This document shows positions 1 through 6,422 of a DNA stretch of 8,179 bases, one piece after another; the first letter of the stretch is position 1; each line of letters starts with the position of its first letter. The position numbers and the translations under genes are program-made. The DNA is from Phycisphaerales bacterium (GTDB lineage: Bacteria > Planctomycetota > Phycisphaerae > Phycisphaerales > SM1A02). The notes under the pieces were generated by a model. It made no database searches and was not told the DNA's origin. It saw only the letters and a list, made by a program, of their open reading frames with translations. The stretch covers positions 1-8,179 of the forward strand of contig SLJD01000236.1 in the NCBI GenBank assembly GCA_007135295.1. Direction: 5' to 3'.

Positions 1-10
1 GCCACTTTCG

Positions 11-24
11 TCAGCTGCAGCTGA
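11..24. repeat. 14-bp perfect palindrome just after ppa
   Basis: TCAGCTGCAGCTGA is a perfect palindrome starting 3 bp beyond the ppa stop codon. As RNA it could form a 5-bp stem with a TGCA loop. No T-tract follows on the ppa strand, so I do not call it an intrinsic terminator. It may be chance or a weak transcript-end hairpin. Confidence 0.4.
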
Positions 25-27
25 ACT

Positions 28-648
28 TCACTCGGACTTTCGAGAAGGCGATTGTGCATTGACCGACTCTTCCGCGGATTCCGGGGAATGCTGCGGCGGA
101 TCGATGGCAAGGGTGTCAGGATTGGCCGGGTATCGCTGGATGCATGCATTGACTTCTTCGATGGCTTCGGCTGCAGGCATCCAGCCGAGGGTTTCAACCT
201 CAGCGCCTTCCAGCTGCTTGTAGGTACCGAAGAAATGGTCGACCTCGCGCAGAAAGTGGGCGGGGACGTCGCCGATGTCCTGATACTCGCCGAACAGCGG
301 GTCCGTGTTCGGTACGGCGAGGACCTTGAAGTCGTTTGACCCGCGGTCACGCATCCGGAAGAGACCGATGACCCGGGCCTCGATCAGGCAGCCGCTGAAC
401 GTCGGCTCGTTGACCATCACGAGGATGTCCAGCGGATCGTTGTCCTCGGCAAGGGTCTGAGGAATAAATCCATAGTCGCCGGGGTAATGGCTTGACGAAT
501 ACAGGTACCGGTCGAGCTTGAGCAGACCGGTCTCCTTGTCCAGCTCAAACTTGCTGCGACGGCCCTTGGGAATCTCGACAACCGCGTTAACGACGCTGGG
601 AATCTTCGCGCCGGGCGGCACCTGCATGTAATCGAAACGTTCTGGCAT
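28..648 (-). CDS. ppa: Inorganic pyrophosphatase, family I (soluble)
   Basis: Cytoplasmic Mg-dependent enzyme that hydrolyses pyrophosphate to two phosphates, pulling biosynthetic reactions such as nucleic acid and aminoacyl-tRNA synthesis forward. The 206-residue product carries the family signature DNDPLDI (residues 70-75 with Asp69 just before), the upstream YPGDYGFIPQTL block (55-66), and Asp101, Asp106 and Lys108 at the spacing of E. coli Asp97, Asp102 and Lys104. The HFFGTYKQLEG block (138-148 region) supplies the conserved Tyr-Lys pair. The E. coli enzyme has about 175 residues; the extra length here is mostly a polar Ser/Glu/Pro-rich C-terminal tail (about 184-206), probably disordered. 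The start at 648 is chosen because AGAGAGGA lies just upstream and the protein then begins like its homologues; the frame stays open further upstream but that extension has no family similarity that I recognise. It is divergent from the methyltransferase gene. All key residues look intact. Confidence 0.95.
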   Translation of the reverse strand: MPERFDYMQVPPGAKIPSVVNAVVEIPKGRRSKFELDKETGLLKLDRYLYSSSHYPGDYGFIPQTLAEDNDPLDILVMVNEPTFSGCLIEARVIGLFRMRDRGSNDFKVLAVPNTDPLFGEYQDIGDVPAHFLREVDHFFGTYKQLEGAEVETLGWMPAAEAIEEVNACIQRYPANPDTLAIDPPQHSPESAEESVNAQSPSRKSE

Positions 649-732
649 GATCCTCTCTGACCTGATCGGTGTCGGAAACAACAACAGTGAACCCCACAGG
701 GTACCCGCATCCTCCCCACCTGTGTTGTCCGG

Positions 733-746
733 CCCGAAAGTTCGGG
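733..746. repeat. Inverted repeat in the ppa/methyltransferase gap
   Basis: CCCGAA-AG-TTCGGG is a perfect inverted repeat in the 240-bp gap between two divergent genes. It could be a dimeric-regulator site for ppa, or a hairpin, or chance in GC-rich DNA. It does not sit on a promoter that I can identify. Apart from this and the 837-857 repeat, I see no RNA gene or ORF with support in 649-888. Confidence 0.3.
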
Positions 747-836
747 GAACATGCCGGGGCCTGGTGCGCATGCCCCTCCGCTCTCACCGCAAGGGGCTCA
801 CACTGCCTCCGATTCGCTTTGCCGGCACGCTCGCTC

Positions 837-857
837 CGGGAGTGCATCGATCTCCCG
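837..857. repeat. Inverted repeat upstream of methyltransferase promoter
   Basis: CGGGAG and CTCCCG are perfect 6-bp arms separated by 9 bases that include ATCGAT. The repeat ends 19 bp before the proposed -10 hexamer (877-882), so it covers the -35 zone and the DNA just upstream. That position suits an operator, which is inference only. Confidence 0.35.
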
Positions 858-876
858 CCGCCGGAACCCGTTGGAG

Positions 877-882
877 TAGGAT
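877..882 (+). promoter_or_regulatory. Candidate -10 box, leaderless start of methyltransferase
   Basis: TAGGAT matches the TAnnnT core of a bacterial -10 element and ends 6 nt before the ATG at 889, which would place transcription initiation at or next to the start codon. There is no recognisable -35. A competing reading is that GGAG at 873-876 is a Shine-Dalgarno, but it is 12 nt from the ATG, which is long. Confidence 0.4.
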
Positions 883-888
883 GCGGCA

Positions 889-1611
889 ATGAGCAGTCAA
901 CCACAGACGAAACACGACCCCGGGGATCACACCACGAATTCCGCTGCTTCAGGCGACGATGTGTCGGAGAACTATCGCGACCTGGTCAGCCGGTACGCGA
1001 CGTACGCGCCAATCTACGATCGCCGGTTTGCGGTCTACAGTCGCCGAACCTTGTCAAAGGCGGTCGAGGCGATTCCGGAGGATGCGAAGCGGATCATTGA
1101 CGTCGCGTGCGGGACGGGACTGTTCGGGGAAATGCTGCGTCATCGTCGACCGGACCTGGAATTGCTCGGCGTGGACATCAGCCCGGACATGGTTGAAGTT
1201 GCCCGGCATCGCTTTGACGGTCACGAGTCGTATCAATGGGACGTTGGGCGGGCCGAGTCGCTGCCAGCCGACGACGCTTCGTTTGATGTGCTGACATGCA
1301 ACAATGCGTTTCACCTTGTCGAGCGGCCGATGGACGGGCTCGCCGAGTTTCACCGAGTGCTCCGGCCGGGCGGGTGGCTGATTCTTGTCGATTGGTGCCG
1401 TGAGTACCCGACCATGCTCGCGCTGCACGGGTGGCTGCGGCTTGTCGGCCGACATCGTCGAGACGTTCGAACACGGGCGGAACTGACGGAACTCGTCGGT
1501 CAGGCGGGATTCGAGATCGATGCCGTCGAACGGTTCAAGGCGGGCTGGTTCTGGGGATTGATGCGAATAACTGCCGTCAGCCCGGGCTCCGGGCAGAGAA
1601 CGGAAGAGTGA
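889..1611 (+). CDS. Class I SAM-dependent methyltransferase, substrate unknown
   Basis: A 240-residue cytoplasmic protein with the Rossmann-type methyltransferase fold (Methyltransf_11 / UbiE-like group). Motif I, the SAM-binding loop, is IIDVACGTGLFG (69-80). The acidic residue after strand 2 is Asp96 in GVDISPDMVEVA. RAESLPADDASFDVL (121-135) is the adenine-contact and motif II region, and FHRVLRPGGWLILVDW (154-169) is the typical motif III/post-III block. The first 24 residues are polar and low in complexity and lie before the conserved YAPIYDRRF region, so a GTG at codon 25 (961) is a possible alternative start. I prefer 889 because it fits the promoter spacing. No neighbour identifies the methyl acceptor, which could be a small molecule, quinone-like compound or other target. 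It converges on the EF-G2 gene. Confidence 0.85.
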   Translation: MSSQPQTKHDPGDHTTNSAASGDDVSENYRDLVSRYATYAPIYDRRFAVYSRRTLSKAVEAIPEDAKRIIDVACGTGLFGEMLRHRRPDLELLGVDISPDMVEVARHRFDGHESYQWDVGRAESLPADDASFDVLTCNNAFHLVERPMDGLAEFHRVLRPGGWLILVDWCREYPTMLALHGWLRLVGRHRRDVRTRAELTELVGQAGFEIDAVERFKAGWFWGLMRITAVSPGSGQRTEE

Positions 1612-1663
1612 CTGCATGGGACCGCCTGCCGGCCCGCGAAGGGGGCCGTGCGAAGCGCATCCT

Positions 1664-1682
1664 TCCAAGGCATAGCCTTGGA
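1664..1682. terminator. Perfect hairpin between convergent genes
   Basis: TCCAAGGC and GCCTTGGA form a perfect 8-bp stem around a 3-nt loop, placed between the 3' ends of the methyltransferase (1611) and EF-G2 (1699) genes. It would fold on either strand, which suits a shared bidirectional transcript end. No T-tract follows on either side, so it is not a canonical Rho-independent terminator; 3'-end protection or pausing before Rho termination are alternatives. Confidence 0.5.
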
Positions 1683-1698
1683 CTCGAAGCATTGAGAA

Positions 1699-3759
1699 TC
1701 AATCTTCGTCGTGAGTTGGCTTGAACTGGGCGACGATCTCTGCCTGGATGTTGGGCGGGGCAGGTTCGTCGTGGCTGTACTCCATGGTGTAGGAACCCGC
1801 GCCGCCGGTCATTGACTTGAGCTGGCTGGCGTAGGTCATCACTTCCGAGAGCGGGACCTGGGCGGAGACGATCGCCTGGTTGCCCGGCAGCATGTCGGTG
1901 CCCTGCACGCGGCCGCGCTTGCCGGAGATGTCGGACGTAATGTCGCCGATCATGTCCGCCGCGACGGTGATCTCCATAGCGACAAAGGGCTCAAGCAGGA
2001 CGGGGCTGGCCTTCTGCACGGCATCGACAAACGCCTTCTTGCCGGCGGTGATGAAGGCGACTTCCTTGGAGTCGACCGGATGGTGCTTGCCGTCATAGAC
2101 ACTGACTTTGACGTCCTGCATGGGATAGCCGGCGATCGCGCCTTCGGCCATGACCTGGCGGATGCCCTTTTCGATCGCGGGCATGAACTGCTTGGGGATC
2201 GAACCGCCGAAGGTGTCATCGACGAACAGCAGGCCGTCGACGACGCCGTCCTCATCGCCGTTGAGCGGTTCGATTCGCAGGTAGACCTCGCCGAACTGCC
2301 CGGCCCCGCCGGTCTGCTTCTTGTGTCGGTGATGGCCCTCAGCGTTTCCAGTAATGGTTTCCTTGTAAGCGACGCGCGGCGGTTTCGTCTCGACCTCAAT
2401 GCCGTAGCGGTCCTTGAGCATCCGGAGTTTGGCTCGCAGATGCTGCTCGCCGAGCCCGCGCAGCACCGTTTCGCCGGTGGACTGGACGCGTTCGATCTCG
2501 AGCGTCGGGTCCTCGGCGGTGAGCTTGGTCAGCGCTTCGCTCATCTTCGATTCGGCGCCCTTTGACGTTCCCTCGATCGCCAGGCCGTACATCGGCCGCG
2601 GCAGCGGCAGGTGCTTCAATCGCAGGCCGTGATCTTCCTCACTGGCGTGCAGGACACTGTTGTAATTGATCTCATCGATCTTGGATACGGCACCGATGTC
2701 GCCGGCGACAAGTTCGGCCGTCTCTTCGGTCTGCTTGCCGCGGACCTTGAAAACGTGTGAGACACGAACGGGCTTCTTGTGATCGTCGACGCGGGGCTGG
2801 GTGTCAGCCTTGAGCCGCCCCTGATGGACGCGGAAATAACTGAGCTTGCCGACAAACGGGTCCGAGGAGACCTTGAACACGTGAGCGACGAGCGGCTGAT
2901 CGGAATCAGGCGTCGGCGTCCACGCTTCGATGTCACCGGAATCCCGGACGCGTTCAAACGGTCGGGGATTGCCTTCCAAAGGGTTTGGGCAGAGCGATGC
3001 GATGACGTCCATGAGTTCGCTCACGCCGACATTCTGGCGTGCGGAGGCAAAGCATATCGGGATGAGATGCGCATCGCGCAGGGCCTTCTCAAAGGGCTCA
3101 TGGAGTTCCTCGGGACTGACCTCGCCGGATTCGAGGTACTTCTCCATGAGTGCTTCGTCGGTTTCGACCACCTGATCGACGATGCCGGTGTGGAAAGTGC
3201 TCACATCGCCGAGATCGCTCGAGCCGGTGTTGTTCTGAAAGCAGTCAACCACCTTTGCGCCGCCATCGGCGGGCAGGTTGATCGGCTGGCAGATGGAGCC
3301 AAATGTCTCCTGAATCTGCTCGAGCAGAGCGGCGAGGTCATCACCGGTGTCGATCTTGTTGATGACGATAAGCCGCGGGATGTTGCGCTCGTCGGCGAGC
3401 TTCATCATCCGACGGGTGATCGTTTCGATGCCGGCCGCCGCGTCGATGACGATTGCGCATGTTTCGACAGCGGGCAGGACACTCATGGCCCGGCCGATGA
3501 AATCAGGCGACCCGGGTGTGTCGATCAGGTTGATGTGAGCGTCACTGTGACCGAAATACACGAGCGTGCTGTCGAGACTGTGCCCGAACTCCTTCTCAAG
3601 CTCGTCATAGTCGCAGAAGGTATTGCCGTCCTCGACGCGACCGACCCGGCCGATGACGCCGGCGGCGTGGAGCATGGCTTCGACGAGGGTGGTTTTCCCG
3701 GTGCCGGCGCTGCCGGTGAGGGCAAGGTTCCGGATAGCGTGCGTCGAGTGCGTGGACAT
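1699..3759 (-). CDS. Elongation factor G-like GTPase (EF-G2 group)
   Basis: A 686-residue translational GTPase with the full five-domain EF-G layout. G1 P-loop is G16-SAGTGKT-23; switch I has EFGHS (57-61) where canonical EF-G has RGIT; G3 is D80-TPGS-84; G4 is NKID (134-137); G5 is SA (239-240). Domain II covers about 286-375. The domain IV block TGGAGQFGEVYLRIEP (483-498) and the VDSKEVAF region (562-569) follow, with the domain V SYTMEYSHDEPAPP block at the C-terminus. The divergent P-loop and switch I, and the lack of rpsL, rpsG or tuf neighbours, place it with the accessory EF-G2/FusA2-type paralogues rather than the main EF-G. The conserved His after DTPG is Ser84. Start 3759 is supported by AGGAG 7 nt upstream; an in-frame TTG at 3786 is less likely. 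Its exact role, in translocation, rescue or ribosome-dependent regulation, cannot be read from the sequence. Confidence 0.9.
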   Translation of the reverse strand: MSTHSTHAIRNLALTGSAGTGKTTLVEAMLHAAGVIGRVGRVEDGNTFCDYDELEKEFGHSLDSTLVYFGHSDAHINLIDTPGSPDFIGRAMSVLPAVETCAIVIDAAAGIETITRRMMKLADERNIPRLIVINKIDTGDDLAALLEQIQETFGSICQPINLPADGGAKVVDCFQNNTGSSDLGDVSTFHTGIVDQVVETDEALMEKYLESGEVSPEELHEPFEKALRDAHLIPICFASARQNVGVSELMDVIASLCPNPLEGNPRPFERVRDSGDIEAWTPTPDSDQPLVAHVFKVSSDPFVGKLSYFRVHQGRLKADTQPRVDDHKKPVRVSHVFKVRGKQTEETAELVAGDIGAVSKIDEINYNSVLHASEEDHGLRLKHLPLPRPMYGLAIEGTSKGAESKMSEALTKLTAEDPTLEIERVQSTGETVLRGLGEQHLRAKLRMLKDRYGIEVETKPPRVAYKETITGNAEGHHRHKKQTGGAGQFGEVYLRIEPLNGDEDGVVDGLLFVDDTFGGSIPKQFMPAIEKGIRQVMAEGAIAGYPMQDVKVSVYDGKHHPVDSKEVAFITAGKKAFVDAVQKASPVLLEPFVAMEITVAADMIGDITSDISGKRGRVQGTDMLPGNQAIVSAQVPLSEVMTYASQLKSMTGGAGSYTMEYSHDEPAPPNIQAEIVAQFKPTHDED

Positions 3760-3826
3760 CTGCGATCTCCTGCGATTCTGCGACAACAGCGAAACGGTAA
3801 AGGAACCGGCTCAATTCGTGAAATCC

Positions 3827-3832
3827 ACTATA
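3827..3832 (-). promoter_or_regulatory. Candidate -10 box for EF-G2 gene
   Basis: On the minus strand this reads TATAGT, five of six matches to TATAAT. It lies about 68 bp upstream of the ATG at 3759, giving a leader of roughly 60 nt that contains the AGGAG Shine-Dalgarno. No good -35 is visible at 16-18 bp spacing. Confidence 0.45.
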
Positions 3833-3876
3833 TCCGAAGCGACACGGCCATGCACCAGTTGCCGGCGGCGCGGCCG

Positions 3877-3882
3877 TATACT
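3877..3882 (+). promoter_or_regulatory. Strong -10 box, leaderless start of the S41 operon
   Basis: TATACT (five of six to consensus) ends exactly 7 nt before the ATG at 3890, so transcription should begin at the A of the start codon. No Shine-Dalgarno precedes this ATG. The hexamer is flanked by two copies of TGCCGGCG (3860-3867 and 3882-3889) 22 bp apart, which could be regulator half-sites. No TTGACA-like -35 is seen. Confidence 0.55.
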
Positions 3883-3889
3883 GCCGGCG

Positions 3890-5125
3890 ATGGTCCGATC
3901 AAATCGATCCACTCCGATCGCGCTGCTGGTCTCCGTGACGGCCGCGGCCGCCGCAATGGCGCCGGAGGCGGGCGCGGCGGCGGATGATGCGGCGCTGGCG
4001 AGCGAAGTGCGGGCGCTGCTCGACCGACACTTCCATGACCCTGATCGCCTGGAGCGTCTCGACGGTGTTCCTGACAACCCCGGGGCCATGCTCGATGCCC
4101 TCGACGCCTCGCACACCGCCCGGTACACGCCGGATGAGACCGCGTACTACGAACTGCTCGACATCTACGCGCCGGCGATCGAGGATGACGTGGAGCGGCT
4201 CTTCGGCCCGGAAGGCGTCAGCTACGTGGGGCTGGAAATGGTCACGCAACGCATCGACGGCCGGGAATTCATTGCCGAGATTCGCGCCGGCGGCCCGGCG
4301 GACGAAGCGGGTCTGCGAGTCGGGGACGAAGTACTGGAAGCCGACGGCCGGCCGTTTCATCCCGTCCGATCGTTTGAAGGCCGGGCCGGCAAGCCGGTCA
4401 CGCTGACCATCCGCCGCCGCGGTGATGACGAGCGTCGTGACGAAGAGGATATCCGCCCGGTCATGCGCCAGGTTACTCCCCGGGTTATTCACCCGCAGCG
4501 GTCATTGCTGCGGGCGATGCGGGACAGTGTGAAGGTACTTGAGTCCGGCGGCCACAGCGTGGGGTATGTGCGAGTGTATTCGTACGCCGGCCGCGAAGCG
4601 CATGAGACGCTCGGCAAACTGCTGACCATCGGGCCGCTGCGTGACGCCGACGCGCTCATTCTCGATCTGCGCGGCGGATGGGGCGGCGCGTCACCGGAGT
4701 ATGCCCTATCCTTTGTTGACCGCGCGCCGAAATTGACGTTGATTGACCGCGACGGCGAAGAGCACGTGATCCGCAACGAAGATACGGCTCCTTCCTGGCA
4801 ATGGGACCGGCCGCTGGCGGTGCTGATTGACCATGGTTCCCGCAGCGGCAAGGAAGTGCTCGCCCATGTGTTTCGGGCCGAAGGTGTTCCGCTGATCGGC
4901 ACACGGACGGCTGGAGCGGTGCTCGGCGGGCGGCCCTTTGTGTTGAGTGACGACAGTCTGCGGCTGATTGCCGTCATGGATGTGCGGGTGGATGGTGTTC
5001 GCCTTGAGAGCCGCGGTGTCGAGCCGACGAAAGAAGTGCCGTTTGACCCCCGGTATGCTGACGGCGACGACCCGCCGTTCGACGCGGCGATTCAGCAGAT
5101 TACGGAGAGCATCGACGCACCATGA
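3890..5125 (+). CDS. Exported S41-family peptidase with PDZ domain
   Basis: A 411-residue protein beginning with a Sec-type signal peptide: Arg3 and Arg6, an Ala/Val-rich core, and probable cleavage near AGAA (27-30). It should act in the periplasm or outside the membrane. A PDZ-like domain spans about 112-177 (conserved GGPADEAGLRVGDEVLEADG, 134-153). The S41 protease core follows, with GYVRVYSY (225-232), LILDLRGGWGG (256-266) and the nucleophile segment around Ser319 in SRSGKE. Aligned with E. coli Prc/CtpA, Ser319 and Glu322 match, but the general-base Lys position is Ala343 in TRTAGA. That form is seen in tricorn/IRBP-like S41 members, so a different catalytic set, perhaps including Glu373, is possible. 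First gene of an operon; its TGA overlaps the trmL ATG by 4 bp. The frame is open upstream of 3890, but the signal peptide and promoter position fix this start. Confidence 0.88.
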   Translation: MVRSNRSTPIALLVSVTAAAAAMAPEAGAAADDAALASEVRALLDRHFHDPDRLERLDGVPDNPGAMLDALDASHTARYTPDETAYYELLDIYAPAIEDDVERLFGPEGVSYVGLEMVTQRIDGREFIAEIRAGGPADEAGLRVGDEVLEADGRPFHPVRSFEGRAGKPVTLTIRRRGDDERRDEEDIRPVMRQVTPRVIHPQRSLLRAMRDSVKVLESGGHSVGYVRVYSYAGREAHETLGKLLTIGPLRDADALILDLRGGWGGASPEYALSFVDRAPKLTLIDRDGEEHVIRNEDTAPSWQWDRPLAVLIDHGSRSGKEVLAHVFRAEGVPLIGTRTAGAVLGGRPFVLSDDSLRLIAVMDVRVDGVRLESRGVEPTKEVPFDPRYADGDDPPFDAAIQQITESIDAP

Positions 5126-5661
5126 GCGCCCCACGTTTCAATATTGTTCTGCTTAACCCGGAGATTCCGAACAATACCGGCAACATCGGCCGGACGGCTG
5201 CGGCGGTGGATGCGCGGCTGCACATCATCCATCCGATCGGCTTTGACATGTCGGAGAAGGCGCTGCGCCGGGCGGGGCTTGATTACTGGCACCTGGTTGA
5301 CTGCGTCGAACACGCGAACTGGGAGGCGTTTCTCGAACACGAGCATCCTCGCCGTCTCTGGCTTTACACGACGCGGACGGCCCGGCCCCACTGGGAAGCA
5401 ACGTTCGAACCCGGAGACTACCTGCTCTTCGGGAAGGAAACGGTTGGCGTCCCACCGGAGATCCACGGCTGGGTCAGTCGCCAATTCGGAGAGGAGTCAC
5501 GCGTCACATTGCCGATGAACCCCGATGCCCGCAGCCTCAATCTGGCGACAGTCGTCTGCACGGCGGTGTATGAAGCGCTGCGACAGACGACGGCCCCCAC
5601 CACCGGATTGCCGACGGATTCGCTGCCCGGCCATGATCTGCTGCAGGATGATCAGCCGTGA
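5122..5661 (+). CDS. trmL: tRNA (cytidine/uridine-34-2'-O)-methyltransferase TrmL
   Basis: A SPOUT-class methyltransferase of 179 residues that in E. coli (YibK, about 157 residues) adds a 2'-O-methyl group to the wobble nucleotide of the two tRNA-Leu isoacceptors with CmAA and cmnm5UmAA anticodons. Family blocks are easy to see: NIVLLNPEIPNNTGNIGRT (7-25), RLHIIHPIGF (32-41), RRAGLDYW (49-56), the SAM-knot loop LLFGKETVGVP (101-111) and LPMNPDARSLNLATVV (130-145) with the conserved Asn140 of SLN. The protein is expected to be a cytoplasmic dimer. About 20 extra residues at the C-terminus are polar and not conserved. The ATG overlaps the upstream stop in ATGA, and GGAG at 5104-5107 is too far away to be an ideal Shine-Dalgarno, so translation is probably coupled to the peptidase gene. 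Confidence 0.93.
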   Translation: MSAPRFNIVLLNPEIPNNTGNIGRTAAAVDARLHIIHPIGFDMSEKALRRAGLDYWHLVDCVEHANWEAFLEHEHPRRLWLYTTRTARPHWEATFEPGDYLLFGKETVGVPPEIHGWVSRQFGEESRVTLPMNPDARSLNLATVVCTAVYEALRQTTAPTTGLPTDSLPGHDLLQDDQP

Positions 5662-6422
5662 ACGTCGCGGAATTCTTTCAATACCTGCTCATCTCGATCG
5701 CGGGCATTTTTGTTATCGTCAATCCGCTGACGACGGCGTTTGTTTTCGTATCCCTGCTGCCGCGGGCATCGGAGCAGCGGCGGACTCACACCGCACGGAG
5801 GGCGGTGATGATCTCGAGCGCGGTGCTGGTGACCTTTGCTCTCATCGGCGGCGCGATCTTTCAACTCTTTGGCATCACCCTCGAAGCGTTTCGCATCGCC
5901 GGAGGAATCATTCTCTTTGGTATCGCCATGGGAATGATCCGCACCGGTTCTGACGAGAACGAAGGCGGATCGGATACGGATGAGCATGACATGGCCCAGC
6001 AGGCCGGACGGATCGCCCGCGACGTCTCGGTGATCCCGCTGGCGATCCCGTTCATCAGCGGCCCGGGGGCGATCGCCACCGTCATGATTCTTTCAAGCAC
6101 AGCGCCGAGCTTCTGGCACATTGGCGTGGTGCTGCTGGCGGTCCTCCTCGCCACAGGGACGTGCTACATTATGATGGTGAATTCCAAGTACATCGTCCGG
6201 TACCTTGGGGACACGGGCAAGGAGATCGCCACCAAGCTCTTCGGTCTGATTCTTGCCGTCATCGCCGTGCAGTTTGTGATCAACGGGGTCTATGACGTCT
6301 ATCGCAAATTGCCCGATCAAACCGCTTCGGTTCCGGCTATCGAATCGGTCGCGGATGACCGGGACATACATAAAATGGCGGACGCCGCGGGGGCGCCCGC
6401 CGGTGGTCGCTGGTGGGAATAA
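5658..6422 (+). CDS. MarC-family integral membrane protein
   Basis: A 254-residue inner-membrane protein of the MarC (UPF0056) family; the function of the family is unsettled. Hydrophobic segments lie at about 6-34, 50-70, 78-94, 124-146, 154-175 and 192-212, giving the expected six passes. Conserved pieces include FVIVNPLTTAF (18-28), FRIAGGIILFGIA (78-90), the VIPLAIPFISGPGAIATV block (125-142) and LFGLILAVIAVQFVINGV (194-211). An acidic loop (98-112) separates helices 3 and 4. The GTG start overlaps the trmL stop in GTGA, with AGGATG 5646-5651 as a modest Shine-Dalgarno, so it is translationally coupled. Members usually end soon after the last helix; here about 40 soluble residues follow. 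The last of these are encoded by DNA that also holds the terminator and 3' end of the convergent rnpB gene. Confidence 0.9.
   Translation: MNVAEFFQYLLISIAGIFVIVNPLTTAFVFVSLLPRASEQRRTHTARRAVMISSAVLVTFALIGGAIFQLFGITLEAFRIAGGIILFGIAMGMIRTGSDENEGGSDTDEHDMAQQAGRIARDVSVIPLAIPFISGPGAIATVMILSSTAPSFWHIGVVLLAVLLATGTCYIMMVNSKYIVRYLGDTGKEIATKLFGLILAVIAVQFVINGVYDVYRKLPDQTASVPAIESVADDRDIHKMADAAGAPAGGRWWE
6371..6401 (-). terminator. Intrinsic terminator of rnpB, inside marC coding DNA
   Basis: On the minus strand GGCGGGCGCC (6401-6392) and GGCGTCCGCC (6386-6377) form a 10-bp stem with one G-U pair and a 5-nt loop, followed at once by ATTTTAT. This is a good Rho-independent terminator placed about 8 nt after the expected rnpB 3' end. 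On the plus strand the G-U becomes an A-C mismatch and no T-tract follows, so it should act in one direction only. Confidence 0.8.

Noticed and set aside
649..771. N-terminal extension of ppa to 771
   Set aside because: The frame is open, but family members start near the ATG at 648, which has an AGAGAGGA Shine-Dalgarno; the extension has no family similarity.
881..892. Four-codon reading ATG-CGG-CAA-TGA overlapping the methyltransferase ATG
   Set aside because: It overlaps the proposed -10 box and would not be transcribed from that promoter; too short to support as a leader peptide.
669..1100. 143-codon plus-strand ORF covering the ppa/methyltransferase gap
   Set aside because: It overlaps the start and SAM-binding region of the methyltransferase in another frame and has no start signal or similarity that I recognise.
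2779..3987. 402-codon plus-strand ORF opposite the EF-G2 gene
   Set aside because: It is antisense to well-conserved GTPase and domain II sequence, has no Shine-Dalgarno or family motif, and runs into the S41 promoter and start. GC-rich genes often leave such open antisense frames.
4706..5134. 142-codon minus-strand ORF opposite the S41 and trmL junction
   Set aside because: A shadow of two strongly supported coding regions, with no start signal and no family motif.
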